Origin: Kosakonia cowanii JCM 10956 = DSM 18146
GTDB lineage: Bacteria; Pseudomonadota; Gammaproteobacteria; Enterobacterales; Enterobacteriaceae
Direction: 5' to 3'
DNA: 64,000 nt
NCBI RefSeq assembly: GCF_001975225.1
Contig: NZ_CP019445.1
Span: forward strand, 620,001-684,000
The number at the start of each line of letters is the position of its first letter. The stretch's first letter is position 1. Below, piece by piece: positions 18,649-28,278 of the stretch. The position numbers and the translations under genes are program-made. The notes beneath the pieces were generated by a model, which was not told the DNA's origin, searched no databases, and saw only the letters and a program-made list of their open reading frames with translations.

Positions 18649-19407
18649 TCAGGCCGGTACGCCGCTGTGAAAACGGAACTCCGTATCCGGTGAGCTAATC
18701 AGCGCCGCTTCCACTTCGCCGAAATGGCGCACGCGCGGCGCAATATCGGTGGCCGAAATCTGCTGCGCCAGCGCGAGGTAATCCTGGTAGTGGCGCGCTT
18801 CGGATCGCAGGAGCGACAGGTAAAATTTTTGCAAATCCGCGTCAAGACACGGCGCAAGTGCGGCGAAGCGTTCGCAGGAGCGCGCTTCGATATAGGCACC
18901 GCAAATTAATTTATCGACCAGAGTCAGCGGTTCATGAGTGCGAACTTCTTTCAGCATCCCTTTGGCATAACGGCTGGCGGTAATTTTGACATAGGGAATA
19001 TTGCGGGCGAGCATCGCTTCGCGCACCTGCCAGAAGTGGTGCAGCTCCTCTTTGATCAGCAGCACCATGCTGTCGATCAGCGCCTGGCCCCAGGCATCAT
19101 CGGTCTGTGGCATCACGCTTTTGCCGATCTGCTTATGCAGGGCGACAAAGTCCGGTTCCGGGCCTTCGCGGAAGGTAAATGCTTCATAGGGCGTCAGCCA
19201 GGCCAGCAGCGCTTCTGAGCCGGTTTTATCGGCAACATAGCGGCGCACCAGCAGCATGGCGGTTTGGGCGGCCTTCAGTTCGCAAACCAGATGATCGGTG
19301 AGCAGCAGCGGCAGCATCTCGGGCTGACGGGCTTTTTCTATCCAGGCGGTGGGGGTTGGGCAGTGCAGAAAAGCGCGAACCGGGGCGAGTAGTTGCGGGT
19401 AATCCAT
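18649..19407 (-). CDS. miaE: tRNA-(ms2io6A)-hydroxylase MiaE
   Basis: MiaE is a non-haem diiron monooxygenase that hydroxylates 2-methylthio-N6-isopentenyladenosine at position 37 of tRNAs reading UNN codons. The 252-residue protein has the ferritin-like pattern of metal ligands: EELHHFWQV near residue 115 and SEARHYQDY near 207, with EARSCERF at about 173. The ATG at 19407 follows AAGGAA and gives the family start MDYPQLLAPV. E. coli K-12 lacks miaE while Salmonella, Klebsiella and Enterobacter have it. It follows rraB on the same strand by 46 bases. Confidence 0.92.
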   Translation of the reverse strand: MDYPQLLAPVRAFLHCPTPTAWIEKARQPEMLPLLLTDHLVCELKAAQTAMLLVRRYVADKTGSEALLAWLTPYEAFTFREGPEPDFVALHKQIGKSVMPQTDDAWGQALIDSMVLLIKEELHHFWQVREAMLARNIPYVKITASRYAKGMLKEVRTHEPLTLVDKLICGAYIEARSCERFAALAPCLDADLQKFYLSLLRSEARHYQDYLALAQQISATDIAPRVRHFGEVEAALISSPDTEFRFHSGVPA

Positions 19408-19453
19408 GACATTTCCTTGCTTTGCGGCAGCATGGCGCTGCCGCAACGTTCAC

Positions 19454-19879
19454 TTAGTGACGGACACCGTCATCTTCTTCGTCAACGTAATCTTCGTCGT
19501 CTTCGTCGTCGCCCTCTTCGCCGTTCGGGTCTTCGTAGTAGGTGCCCCAACCGTCGTACTCAACGTCGAATTTCTCTGCCAGATTGATCAGCTGCTCAAC
19601 CTGCGCGTCGATCAGATCGGCATTCAGCGCGCTTTCGCTCAGCACGTCGCAGCAGATGACCACTTCGCCCTCTTCCAGCTCCAGCTCTTCCGGCTCGGTC
19701 ACTTCGTAGCCGAGTTTGAAGGCTTCAACGGCCGCTTTTTCCAGCGTTTCGAAATCATCTGCCGACAGGTGATGCTCAATGGTGTAGAGCGCATCAGGAT
19801 CGCTGCCATCTTCCAGCAACTCTTCAATAATCAAACGCGTCTCTTCGCGCTGCTCTTCCAGGTGTTCCGGGTTTGCCAT
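19454..19879 (-). CDS. rraB: Ribonuclease E inhibitor RraB
   Basis: RraB binds the C-terminal region of RNase E and alters which mRNAs are cut. The 141-residue protein (138 in E. coli) begins [25 protein letters not shown] and ends in a very acidic tail ([16 protein letters not shown]) typical of the family. The ATG at 19879 follows GAGGAACGACCC; a longer frame upstream to 19993 is not conserved and overlaps the argI control region. It diverges from argI. Confidence 0.95.
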   Translation of the reverse strand: MANPEHLEEQREETRLIIEELLEDGSDPDALYTIEHHLSADDFETLEKAAVEAFKLGYEVTEPEELELEEGEVVICCDVLSESALNADLIDAQVEQLINLAEKFDVEYDGWGTYYEDPNGEEGDDEDDEDYVDEEDDGVRH

Positions 19880-19972
19880 GGGTCGTTCCTCATCAAAGTG
19901 GCAGATACTCTTATTGTCACACACCGCCGCCGTTGCCTCCACTCTTCGCCGAAAAGATTTATCCATCAGGGT

Positions 19973-20015
19973 TGCAAATGAATATTCATCCATATAGATT
20001 GAATTTTAATTCAAT
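19973..20015 (+). promoter_or_regulatory. argI promoter with two ARG boxes
   Basis: Two 18-bp ArgR operators are visible at 19977-19994 (aatgaatattcatccata) and 19998-20015 (attgaattttaattcaat), exactly 3 bases apart as in other arg promoters. A -35 TTGCAA at 19973-19978 and a -10 like TAGATT near 19995 overlap the boxes, so bound ArgR would block RNA polymerase when arginine is plentiful. Confidence 0.9.
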
Positions 20016-20042
20016 AAGTGGCGTTCGCCATGCGAGGAAAAA

Positions 20043-21047
20043 ATGTCACCTTTTTACCAGAAACATTTTCTGAAACTGCTCGATTTTACCCCTGCTGAAA
20101 TCCACGCTCTGCTGCAACTTGCCGCGCAACTCAAATCTGATAAGAAAAAAGGCCAGGAAGTCCAGAAGCTTACCGGCAAAAACATCGCGCTCATCTTCGA
20201 AAAAGACTCTACCCGCACACGATGCTCTTTCGAAGTTGCCGCTTACGATCAGGGCGCTCGCGTCACCTACCTCGGCCCAAGCGGTAGTCAAATCGGGCAT
20301 AAAGAGTCAATTAAAGATACCGCGCGCGTACTGGGCCGGATGTATGACGGCATTCAGTATCGCGGCTACGGCCAGGAGATTGTTGAAACCCTGGCGCGCT
20401 TCGCGGGCGTGCCGGTGTGGAACGGCTTAACCGATGAGTTTCACCCCACGCAGCTGCTGGCGGATCTGCTCACCATGCGCGAGCACCTGCCGGGCAAAGC
20501 CTTTAACCAGATGACGCTGGTTTATGCAGGCGATGCGCGTAACAACATGGGCAACTCAATGCTGGAAGCCGCCGCGCTGGTGGGCCTCGATCTACGCCTT
20601 GTAGCACCGAAAGCCTGCTGGCCGGAGGCGAGCCTGGTGGCAGAGTGCCAGGCGCAGGCGGTGAAAAACGGCGGCAATATTCTGCTGACCGAAGATGTCG
20701 CCGTCGGCGTGAAAGATGCGGACTTTATCTACACCGATGTCTGGGTATCGATGGGTGAAGCGAAAGAGAAGTGGGCGGAGCGCATCGCCCTGCTGCGTCC
20801 TTACCAGGTCAACAGCAAAATGCTGTCGCTGACCGGCAACCCCCAGGTGAAGTTTCTCCACTGTCTGCCGGCGTTTCATGACGATCAGACCGCGCTTGGC
20901 AAGCAGATGGCGCAGGAGTTCGGCCTGCACGGCGGGATGGAAGTGACGGATGAAGTGTTTGAATCGCGGGCAAGCGTGGTGTTTGATCAGGCGGAAAACC
21001 GCATGCACACCATTAAAGCGGTGATGGTCGCCACGCTCAGCGAGTAA
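20043..21047 (+). CDS. argI: Ornithine carbamoyltransferase
   Basis: The 334-residue enzyme makes citrulline from ornithine and carbamoyl phosphate in arginine synthesis. The carbamoyl-phosphate site STRTRCSFE is at about residue 56-64, HPTQ at about 134, and the ornithine site HCLPAFHD near 273. It begins [17 protein letters not shown]. Control is by the paired ARG boxes just upstream. It is monocistronic; a hairpin separates it from the convergent yjgK. Confidence 0.97.
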   Translation: MSPFYQKHFLKLLDFTPAEIHALLQLAAQLKSDKKKGQEVQKLTGKNIALIFEKDSTRTRCSFEVAAYDQGARVTYLGPSGSQIGHKESIKDTARVLGRMYDGIQYRGYGQEIVETLARFAGVPVWNGLTDEFHPTQLLADLLTMREHLPGKAFNQMTLVYAGDARNNMGNSMLEAAALVGLDLRLVAPKACWPEASLVAECQAQAVKNGGNILLTEDVAVGVKDADFIYTDVWVSMGEAKEKWAERIALLRPYQVNSKMLSLTGNPQVKFLHCLPAFHDDQTALGKQMAQEFGLHGGMEVTDEVFESRASVVFDQAENRMHTIKAVMVATLSE

Positions 21048-21054
21048 CGCGTTT

Positions 21055-21076
21055 CCCCTCTCCTCGCAGAGAGGGG
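21055..21076. terminator. Hairpin between argI and yjgK
   Basis: CCCCTCTC pairs with GAGAGGGG around CTCGCA in the gap between two convergent genes. No clear T-run follows, so this may be a weak bidirectional terminator. Confidence 0.55.
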
Positions 21077-21082
21077 GAGCAA

Positions 21083-21562
<480 letters not shown>

Positions 21563-21722
21563 TCATTTCCACCATTTATACGAGGATTCCCCCGCGCCTG
21601 CTACCCCTATCTGCCTGAGTTTTGCGTTAACGCATGTTTCAACGCTGGCGCGTAAGCGGCGTTTAAAACGCATTACTATTCATAGAGAACCGTTTGCACT
21701 GCGTAAAGTGTGCATCAAACGC

Positions 21723-21763
21723 TTGATCCGCGAAAACAGCTGCGTATAATCCGGGACAATTTG
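21723..21763 (+). promoter_or_regulatory. pyrBI promoter
   Basis: TTGATC (21723-21728) and a perfect TATAAT (21745-21750) are 16 bases apart. The likely start region reads acAATTTGcc at 21756-21765; AATTTG is the start sequence at which E. coli pyrBI undergoes UTP-dependent slippage, so that control may be conserved too. Confidence 0.8.
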
Positions 21764-21775
21764 CCGGGAGGAAGC

Positions 21776-21922
21776 ATGGTCCAGTGTGTTCGAGAGTCTC
21801 TCTTACCGCGTCTTAACAAAGGCGCCGGCCTGCCGTTTTTCGCTCCCGTGGCTTACCCCATATCCAGCCCCTCTTTTGAGGGGCTTTTTTTTGCGCCGTC
21901 GTCAGGAGATAACCATGGCTAA
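21776..21922 (+). CDS. pyrL: pyrBI leader peptide PyrL
   Basis: This 48-residue leader begins [19 protein letters not shown], close to the E. coli PyrL start, and has a strong gggagg ribosome site. When UTP is scarce RNA polymerase pauses, the ribosome translating pyrL stays close behind and prevents the attenuator hairpin at 21866-21892 from forming. The reading frame passes through the attenuator and ends 8 bases inside pyrB, which could also couple their translation. The pyrL stop is downstream of the pyrB ATG. Confidence 0.9.
   Translation: MVQCVRESLLPRLNKGAGLPFFAPVAYPISSPSFEGLFFAPSSGDNHG
21866..21892 (+). terminator. pyrBI transcription attenuator
   Basis: AGCCCCTC pairs with GAGGGGCT around TTTT, followed by a run of eight T that includes the last stem base. 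It lies within pyrL and 22 bases before the pyrB ATG, as in the E. coli attenuator. Confidence 0.94.
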
Positions 21923-22850
21923 TCCGCTATATCAGAAACATATCATTTCCATAAACGATCTCAGCCGCGAAGAACTTGAACTGGTACTCCATACGGCGGC
22001 GAGCCTAAAAGCCAACCCGCAGCCGGAGCTGCTGAAGCATAAAGTGATCGCCAGCTGCTTCTTTGAAGCCTCCACCCGCACACGTCTATCTTTTGAAACC
22101 GCGATGCACCGCTTAGGCGCAAGCGTGGTTGGCTTCTCCGACAGCAGCAACACCTCGCTCGGCAAGAAGGGCGAAACGCTGGCGGACACCATTTCGGTAA
22201 TTAGCACCTATGTCGATGCGATTGTGATGCGCCATCCGCAGGAGGGCGCGGCGCGCCTGGCGACGGAGTTCTCCGGCGGCATTCCAATCCTCAACGCCGG
22301 TGACGGTGCGAATCAGCATCCGACGCAGACGCTGCTGGATCTCTTCACCATTCAGGAGACCCAGGGTCGGCTGGAAAATCTCAATATCGCGATGGTGGGC
22401 GACCTGAAATATGGCCGTACCGTGCACTCGCTGGCGCAGGCGCTGGCGAAATTCAACGGCAACCGCTTCTACTTTATCGCCCCGGACGCGCTGGCAATGC
22501 CGCAGTACATCCTCGATATGCTGGATGAAAAAGGGATCGCCTGGAGCCTGCACGCCAGCATCGACGAGGTGATGGCCGAGGTCGATATTCTCTATATGAC
22601 GCGCGTACAGAAAGAGCGCCTCGATCCGTCAGAGTATGCCAACGTCAAAGCGCAGTTTGTGCTGCGCGCCGCCGACCTTGAGGGCGCACGCAGCAATATG
22701 AAAGTGCTGCACCCGCTGCCGCGCGTCGATGAGATCACCACCGATGTCGATAAAACCCCGCACGCCTGGTACTTCCAGCAGGCCGGGAACGGTATTTACG
22801 CCCGCCAGGCGCTGCTGGCGCTGGTTCTGAATCGCGATTTGGCTCTGTAA
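21915..22850 (+). CDS. pyrB: Aspartate carbamoyltransferase catalytic subunit
   Basis: PyrB catalyses the committed step of pyrimidine synthesis, carbamoyl phosphate plus aspartate to carbamoyl aspartate. The 311-residue protein equals the E. coli length. Carbamoyl-phosphate residues STRTRLSFE are near 53-61 and HPTQT near 135, with the aspartate loop around [16 protein letters not shown] near 233. The ATG at 21915 follows aggaga and gives [10 protein letters not shown]; an upstream in-frame ATG at 21786 overlaps pyrL and is not used. pyrI follows after 13 bases. Confidence 0.98.
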   Translation: MANPLYQKHIISINDLSREELELVLHTAASLKANPQPELLKHKVIASCFFEASTRTRLSFETAMHRLGASVVGFSDSSNTSLGKKGETLADTISVISTYVDAIVMRHPQEGAARLATEFSGGIPILNAGDGANQHPTQTLLDLFTIQETQGRLENLNIAMVGDLKYGRTVHSLAQALAKFNGNRFYFIAPDALAMPQYILDMLDEKGIAWSLHASIDEVMAEVDILYMTRVQKERLDPSEYANVKAQFVLRAADLEGARSNMKVLHPLPRVDEITTDVDKTPHAWYFQQAGNGIYARQALLALVLNRDLAL

Positions 22851-22863
22851 GAGGGAAACGACA

Positions 22864-23325
22864 ATGACGCATGACAACAAACTTCAGGTCGAAGCCATCA
22901 AACGTGGCACCGTGATTGACCATATTCCGGCGCGTATCGGCTTTAAGCTGCTGACGCTGTTCAAGCTGACGGAAACGGATCAGCGCATCACCATCGGCCT
23001 GAACCTGCCTTCCGGTGAAATGGGCCGTAAAGATCTGATTAAAATCGAGAATACCTTTCTGACCGACGAGCAGGTGAACCAGCTGGCGCTCTATGCGCCG
23101 CAGGCGACGGTGAATCGTATTGATGAGTATGAAGTGGTGGGCAAATCTCGCCCAAGCCTGCCGGAGCGCATCAGCGGCGTGCTCACCTGCCCGAACAGCA
23201 ACTGCATCAGCCACGCCGAGCCGGTATCGTCGAGTTTTGCGGTGAAAAAGCGCGAAAACGACATCGCGCTGAAGTGCAAATATTGTGAAAAAGAGTTCTC
23301 GCACCACGTGGTGCTGGCTAACTAA
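22864..23325 (+). CDS. pyrI: Aspartate carbamoyltransferase regulatory subunit
   Basis: PyrI binds CTP, UTP and ATP and transmits allosteric control to PyrB in the dodecameric enzyme. The 153-residue protein has the four zinc cysteines in CPNSNC (near 109-114) and CKYC (near 138-141). The nucleotide-binding N-terminal domain includes [13 protein letters not shown]. It is co-transcribed with pyrB. Confidence 0.97.
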   Translation: MTHDNKLQVEAIKRGTVIDHIPARIGFKLLTLFKLTETDQRITIGLNLPSGEMGRKDLIKIENTFLTDEQVNQLALYAPQATVNRIDEYEVVGKSRPSLPERISGVLTCPNSNCISHAEPVSSSFAVKKRENDIALKCKYCEKEFSHHVVLAN

Positions 23326-23354
23326 TTGCGGCTGGTAAAGCCGGGTGCCCTCCC

Positions 23355-23360
23355 TATAAT
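23355..23360 (+). promoter_or_regulatory. -10 element of the ridA promoter
   Basis: A perfect TATAAT lies 41 bases upstream of the ridA ATG, in the gap after pyrI. A good -35 hexamer is not obvious. Confidence 0.5.
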
Positions 23361-23400
23361 GGATCGGCATCCCTTTTACCGCAGATTACAGGAGTGATTT

Positions 23401-23787
23401 ATGACTAAAGTTATCGCCACGGAAAACGCACCAGCCGCTATTGGTCCTTATGTGCAGGCCGTCGATCTTGGCAATATGATCCTGACTTCCGGTCAGATCC
23501 CGGTCGATCCGAAAACCGGCAGCGTGCCGGATGCGATCGATGCCCAAGCGCGCCAGTCGCTGGAGAACGTGAAAGCGATCGTTGAAGCGGCAGGTTTGAC
23601 CGTGGGTGACATCGTGAAAACCACCGTTTTCGTCAAAGATCTCAACGATTTCGCCACCGTTAACGCCACCTACGAAGCCTTTTTCACCGAGCATAACGCC
23701 TCCTTCCCGGCGCGCTCCTGTGTCGAAGTGGCCCGCCTGCCGAAAGATGTGAAAATCGAAATCGAAGCCATCGCCGTTCGTCGTTAA
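23401..23787 (+). CDS. ridA: 2-iminobutanoate/2-iminopropanoate deaminase RidA
   Basis: RidA hydrolyses reactive enamine/imine intermediates released by PLP enzymes such as threonine dehydratase, protecting other PLP enzymes. The 128-residue protein carries the catalytic Arg in [12 protein letters not shown] near residue 105 and the conserved [11 protein letters not shown] near 31. It begins [19 protein letters not shown] and has a clear aggag ribosome site. It follows pyrI as in E. coli. Confidence 0.97.
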   Translation: MTKVIATENAPAAIGPYVQAVDLGNMILTSGQIPVDPKTGSVPDAIDAQARQSLENVKAIVEAAGLTVGDIVKTTVFVKDLNDFATVNATYEAFFTEHNASFPARSCVEVARLPKDVKIEIEAIAVRR

Positions 23788-23814
23788 TGCCTTCAGCCGC
23801 CATCAGCGCTCCTG

Positions 23815-24045
23815 CCTGATGGCGGCTTCGCCTTATCAGGCCTACAAAACCAGACCACAAACCGCATTCCCGTAGGCCGGATAAGCGCAGCGCCATCCGG
23901 CAAACAGCCCGCACATCACCCTCCGACGCAATGCCTGATGGCGGCTTCGCCTTATTAGGCCTACGAAACTGCGCCTTATCAGGCCTACAAAACCAGACCA
24001 CAAACCGCATTCCCGTAGGCCGGATAAGCGTAGCGCCATCCGGCA
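23815..24045. repeat. BIME cluster with a 143-bp tandem duplication, between ridA and mgtA
   Basis: Five REP-type units are visible at about 23815-23845, 23871-23902, 23934-23964, 23971-23988 (partial) and 24014-24045. A 73-base block beginning gccttatcaggcctac at 23830 recurs at 23973 with one difference (cgc versus cgt), so the repeat period is 143 bases. The cluster fills the gap between two convergent genes. Confidence 0.9.
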
Positions 24046-24055
24046 CTTATCCGCG

Positions 24056-26764
24056 CTACTGCCAGCCATAGCGGCGGTAAAAGATCCCCTTCACGCACTG
24101 GGTCAAAATCATATACCCCGCCAGGATCGCCACCAGCCACGGGAAATACCCGAGCGGCAATGCCTGTAATTGCAGGTAACCCGCCAGCGGTGAGAAGGGC
24201 AGCGCAATGCCAACGCAGATGCCCATCAGCGTCATCGCCACCAGCGGCCAGGCGGGGCGGCTCTGAATAAACGGCACACGGCGGGTGCGGATCATATGCA
24301 CAATCAGCGTTTGCGACAGCACGCCCACCACAAACCAGCCGGACTGGAACAGGGTTTGCGCCTCCACCGTATTGGCCTTAAACACCCACCACATTACGGC
24401 GAAGGTAATAATGTCGAAAATGGAGCTGATCGGCCCGAAAAAGACCATAAAACGCCCCAGATCCGCCGGGTTCCAGCGCTGCGGTTTAGCGATCTGCTCC
24501 TCGTCGACGTTATCAAACGGGATCGCCACCTGCGACACATCATAAATCAGGTTCTGAATCAGCAAGTGCAGCGGCAGCATCGGCAAGAAGGGCAGAAACG
24601 CACTGGCCACCAGCACGCTAAAGACGTTCCCGAAGTTCGAGCTGGCGGTGATTTTGATGTACTTGAGCATATTGGCAAAGGTGCGACGCCCTTCGATTAC
24701 CCCCTGCTCCAGCACCATCAGGCTCTTCTCCAGCAGGATGATATCCGCCGCTTCACGGGCGATATCGACCGCGCCATCCACCGAGATACCAATATCCGCC
24801 GCCCGCAGCGCAGGCGCATCGTTAATGCCGTCGCCCATAAAGCCCACCACGTGCCCTTCGCGCTTCAGCAGGCGCACAATGCGCTCTTTGTGCATCGGCG
24901 TCAGGCGGGCAAACAGCGTCACATGCTGCGCCACGTGCGCCAGCTCGTTGTCGCTCATGCGTTCGATTTCGCTACCAATCAGCACATCACCCACCGCTAA
25001 GCCCACTTCGTGACACACTTTGCCAGCAACCAGTTCGCTGTCGCCGGTAAGGATTTTGACGGTGATGCCACTGGCTTTCAGCGCCTTTAACGCCGGGGCG
25101 GTGCTCTCTTTCGGCGGATCGAGAAACGCGATATAGCCTTCGAGGATCAGATCCGACTCATCAATCCGCTGATAGTCACCGCTACGCGCGGGCAGATACT
25201 TGGTCGCCACCGCCACGACGCGCAATCCCTGGCGGTTAAGGGTGCTGGTGACGCGCTCAATGCGCCGTAGCATGCTGTTATCCAGCGGCACAATCTCGCC
25301 GTTGTAGCGCACATGGCCGCAGACGCTGAGCATCTCGCTGAGCGCGCCTTTGCAAATCAGCTGATGGGCATCCGCATCCTGCGCCACCACCACCGACATG
25401 CGGCGGCGCTCGAAATCAAAGGGGATCTCATCCACTTTGCGCCACTGTGTGGCAAGCGTCTGCGCCATCTCCGCCTCGACGCTCTCCAGCACTGCGGTAT
25501 CGAGCAGGTTTTTCAGCCCGGTCTGGTAGTGGCTGTTGAGCCACGCGCAGTGCAGCACGCGCTCGCTCACTCTGCCGCTGATATCGGTGTGGTTCTCCAG
25601 CACGATTTTGTCCTGCGTCAGCGTGCCGGTTTTATCGGTGCAGAGAATATCCATCGCGCCAAAGTTCTGAATGGCGTCGAGGTGTTTCACAATCACTTTC
25701 TGTTTTGACAATTTCACCGCGCCGCGCGCCAGCGTCGAGGTGACAATCATCGGCAGCATCTCCGGCGTCAGCCCAACGGCGACAGAGAGGGCAAACAGCG
25801 CCGCTTCCCACCAGTCGCCTTTGGTAAAACCGTTAATCAGCAAGACGATGGGCGTCATCACCAGCATAAAGCGGATCAGCAGCAGGCTGACGCGGCCGAT
25901 CCCCTTCTGGAAGGCGTTGGGTTCGCTCTCCTGCTCGCCGACCCGGCTGGCAAGCTGGCCAAACCAGGTCTGGCCGCCGGTAGCAATTACCAATGCCTGC
26001 GCGGTGCCGCTGACCACGTTGGTGCCCATAAAGCAGAGGGTGTCGCACTCCAGCGGGTTGCTCTGCGCTACCTGACGGGTGATGGCGCTCTTCTCAACCG
26101 GCAGCGATTCGCCGGTCAGCGACGCCTGGGCGACAAAGAGATCCCGCGCCTGCACGATGCGCAGATCCGCCGGGATCATATCCCCGGCGGAGAGCTTGAC
26201 GATATCGCCCGGCACCAGCTGATCGATCGGCAGCTCGCACCAGTCGCTCTCGCCACTATCACCCATCACGCGCCGCACCGTCGCGGTGTTGGTGACCATC
26301 GCTTTTAACGCATCTGCCGCTTTGGTCGAGCGCGCTTCCTGCAACCAGTTCAGCAAGGTGGAGATCGCCACCATCAGCGCGATCACCCCTGCGCCAAAGA
26401 GATCTTCCGAAGCATAAGAGATGATGCCGAGCACGGTGAGCAGCAGGTTGAACGGGTTGCGGTAGCAGAGCCAGAGATGCACCCACCACGGCGACGGTTT
26501 CTGCGCCGGAATCAGGTTTTCTCCGTGGATCTCCCGCGCCAGCCGCACCTCCTGCGCGTTTAACCCCTCCGGGTGGCTGTTAAAGGTTTCCCACAGCTGC
26601 GGCTGCTCCATCAGCGCCGTTTGCAGGCAGCGTTCACTCATTGAGGGCGGGATCTCGCCCTGGGTGGCGCTACGCACGCCGGGGAGCGGATCGCGCGCCA
26701 CCAGGCGGCGCGGTAAGTGGCGATTCAGGCGAGCAAAAAGCTGCCGGGTAAATGTTTTCAGCAT
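24056..26764 (-). CDS. mgtA: Magnesium-importing P-type ATPase MgtA
   Basis: MgtA is an inner-membrane P3B-type ATPase that imports Mg2+ under limitation. The 902-residue protein has the phosphorylation motif DKTGTLT near 380, the TGES loop near 210 and GDGINDAPAL near 645. Membrane segments lie near 95-135, 290-345 and in the C-terminal third. E. coli MgtA is 898 residues. A long leader of about 230 bases containing mgtL, and a PhoP-type promoter, lie upstream, so control by PhoPQ and by leader-mediated Mg2+ or proline sensing is expected. E. coli has yjgH between ridA and mgtA; here that gene is absent. Confidence 0.97.
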   Translation of the reverse strand: MLKTFTRQLFARLNRHLPRRLVARDPLPGVRSATQGEIPPSMSERCLQTALMEQPQLWETFNSHPEGLNAQEVRLAREIHGENLIPAQKPSPWWVHLWLCYRNPFNLLLTVLGIISYASEDLFGAGVIALMVAISTLLNWLQEARSTKAADALKAMVTNTATVRRVMGDSGESDWCELPIDQLVPGDIVKLSAGDMIPADLRIVQARDLFVAQASLTGESLPVEKSAITRQVAQSNPLECDTLCFMGTNVVSGTAQALVIATGGQTWFGQLASRVGEQESEPNAFQKGIGRVSLLLIRFMLVMTPIVLLINGFTKGDWWEAALFALSVAVGLTPEMLPMIVTSTLARGAVKLSKQKVIVKHLDAIQNFGAMDILCTDKTGTLTQDKIVLENHTDISGRVSERVLHCAWLNSHYQTGLKNLLDTAVLESVEAEMAQTLATQWRKVDEIPFDFERRRMSVVVAQDADAHQLICKGALSEMLSVCGHVRYNGEIVPLDNSMLRRIERVTSTLNRQGLRVVAVATKYLPARSGDYQRIDESDLILEGYIAFLDPPKESTAPALKALKASGITVKILTGDSELVAGKVCHEVGLAVGDVLIGSEIERMSDNELAHVAQHVTLFARLTPMHKERIVRLLKREGHVVGFMGDGINDAPALRAADIGISVDGAVDIAREAADIILLEKSLMVLEQGVIEGRRTFANMLKYIKITASSNFGNVFSVLVASAFLPFLPMLPLHLLIQNLIYDVSQVAIPFDNVDEEQIAKPQRWNPADLGRFMVFFGPISSIFDIITFAVMWWVFKANTVEAQTLFQSGWFVVGVLSQTLIVHMIRTRRVPFIQSRPAWPLVAMTLMGICVGIALPFSPLAGYLQLQALPLGYFPWLVAILAGYMILTQCVKGIFYRRYGWQ

Positions 26765-26902
26765 AGCGATGTCCTTGCCCCCGCCTCACGCGGGTGCGTT
26801 AACTACGGGCGCGACAATGCCGCACCAGCAGGTGTTAATAACTCGGGCAGGGACGAGATGACGTCGCTGCCTTACGCATCCGGTAAGGCAGCAAATGCGG
26901 GC

Positions 26903-26953
26903 TTACCGGAAGGGTCTTCTCCATCGGGGATGAGGGGTGGGATCGGGATCCAT
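26903..26953 (-). CDS. mgtL: mgtA leader peptide MgtL
   Basis: A 16-residue frame on the minus strand reads MDPDPTPHPRWRRPFR, clearly related to E. coli MgtL (which begins MEPDPTPLPRRR). It contains five proline codons, four of them in the first nine codons. In enteric bacteria, slow translation or ribosome destabilisation on this peptide under low proline or low Mg2+ lets mgtA be transcribed. It ends 138 bases before the mgtA ATG. Confidence 0.88.
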   Translation of the reverse strand: MDPDPTPHPRWRRPFR

Positions 26954-26996
26954 AGCGCCTCCGGTAAGGGTTAAAAGGGAATGATTACGCAGCGGT

Positions 26997-27031
26997 ATCA
27001 TATACCCCGAAATGTAAACCGAACGTATACG
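26997..27031 (-). promoter_or_regulatory. mgtA promoter with PhoP box
   Basis: On the minus strand TATGAT (plus 26997-27002) is preceded by GGTTTA (27015-27020), 12 bases away, and by a weaker half site CGTATA 5 bases further up. Direct GGTTTA repeats 12 bases from a -10 are the standard layout of PhoP-activated promoters. Confidence 0.78.
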
Positions 27032-27146
27032 ACCCCCACTCGCGCCGCGCAGGGATAAACCAGACTTTACTCATTGTTGTTATTTGCTCTGAAGTGCAAC
27101 ACTTTCTGACTCTGCCAACCCCCATCGCCAGTATCAGGAGTGCTGC

Positions 27147-28091
27147 ATGCCAAACCGGCTGACCATTAATGACATCGCGCGTTTAAGCGGCGTGGGAAAA
27201 TCGACCGTCTCGCGCGTGCTGAACAATGAAAATGGCGTCAGCCAGCAGACGCGCGAACGGGTGGCGGCGGTGGTCAATCAGCATGGCTTCTCCCCTTCCC
27301 GCTCCGCACGCGCCATGCGCGGGCAGAGTGACAAAGTGGTGGCGATTATCGTGACGCGGCTCGACTCCCGCGCCGAAAACCTGGCAGTACAAACCATGCT
27401 CCCGGCCTTTTATGAGCAGGGCTACGACCCGATCATGATGGAGAGCCGCTTTCAGCCGGAGCTGGTGGCGGAGCATTTGCAGATGTTGAGCCAGCGTAAT
27501 ATCGACGGCGTGGTGCTGTTTGGCTTTACCGGCATTACCCCCTGCCTGCTTGCCGCCTGGCGCGACTCGCTGGTGGTGATGGCGCGCGACGTCAGCGGCT
27601 TTTCCTCCGTCAGCTATGACGATGAGGGTGCCATTGAACTGCTGATGGCGAAGCTCTATGCCGAAGGCCACCGGCAGATCGGTTTTATTGGCGTCCCGCA
27701 CAGCGATGTCACCACCGGAAAGCGTCGCCACCAGGCTTATGAGACCTTTTGCCGCCAGCACGATTTGACGCCGCGCGCGGTGCTGCCCGGCCTGGGTATG
27801 CAGCCGGGTTACGATCATGTCGCGCAGGTGCTGACACCCGAGACCACGGCGCTGCTCTGCGCCAGCGACAGCCTGGCCCTGGGTGCCAGCAAATATCTGC
27901 AGGAGCGGCGCATCGCGCTTCAGCTTGCCAGCGTCGGCAACACGTCCCTTATCAATTTTCTCCACCCGGAGATCCTCACCGTCGATCCGGGTTATGCCGA
28001 AGCCGGTCGTCAGGCGGCGGCGCAGCTGATCGCCCAGGTGACCGACGTTGACGCCCCCCACCAGCACGTCATCCCTGCCCGTCTGGTTTAA
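27147..28091 (+). CDS. treR: Trehalose operon repressor TreR (LacI family)
   Basis: The 314-residue protein closely resembles E. coli TreR (315 residues). An N-terminal helix-turn-helix (TINDIARLSGVGKSTVSRVL, residues 5-24) and hinge are followed by a periplasmic-binding-like domain that binds trehalose-6-phosphate. Conserved stretches include SARAMRGQSDKVVAIIVTRLDS and VGNTSLINFLHPE. In E. coli treR is followed by treB and treC; here nrdD follows directly. The regulated genes are therefore missing from this locus and may be elsewhere or lost. The start follows a caggag ribosome site. Confidence 0.94.
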   Translation: MPNRLTINDIARLSGVGKSTVSRVLNNENGVSQQTRERVAAVVNQHGFSPSRSARAMRGQSDKVVAIIVTRLDSRAENLAVQTMLPAFYEQGYDPIMMESRFQPELVAEHLQMLSQRNIDGVVLFGFTGITPCLLAAWRDSLVVMARDVSGFSSVSYDDEGAIELLMAKLYAEGHRQIGFIGVPHSDVTTGKRRHQAYETFCRQHDLTPRAVLPGLGMQPGYDHVAQVLTPETTALLCASDSLALGASKYLQERRIALQLASVGNTSLINFLHPEILTVDPGYAEAGRQAAAQLIAQVTDVDAPHQHVIPARLV

Positions 28092-28221
28092 CTTTTGCGC
28101 GCTTTTTTGATGCATTTTTAATCATCATAAAAGCGTGAAATTTTATATCTCCCCTGAATGCCCCGCCCGCTGTAGCGTCAGATTTTTACTTTGTCCTGAG
28201 TCAAAAAAGACGTAAACATCT

Positions 28222-28278
28222 TTGATGCAAATCACTATATATAGAAATTAGAATGCCACTCGGCCCTACATGTTGTAG
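28222..28278 (+). promoter_or_regulatory. nrdDG control region: FNR box and two NrdR-like palindromes
   Basis: The FNR-type site TTGAT-GCAA-ATCAC is at 28222-28235, only one base off the consensus. Two palindromes follow: CTATATATAG at 28235-28244 and CTACATGTTGTAG at 28266-28278. Their centres are about 32 bases apart, roughly three helical turns, which fits paired NrdR boxes. The remaining part of the 28092-28438 gap shows no gene. Anaerobic activation by FNR and repression by NrdR are known for nrdDG; the NrdR assignment here is by resemblance. Confidence 0.65.

Noticed and set aside
23815..24045. Possible CRISPR array from repeated palindromic units
   Set aside because: The units are REP palindromes in alternating orientation with similar, not unique, spacers, and no cas genes are present.
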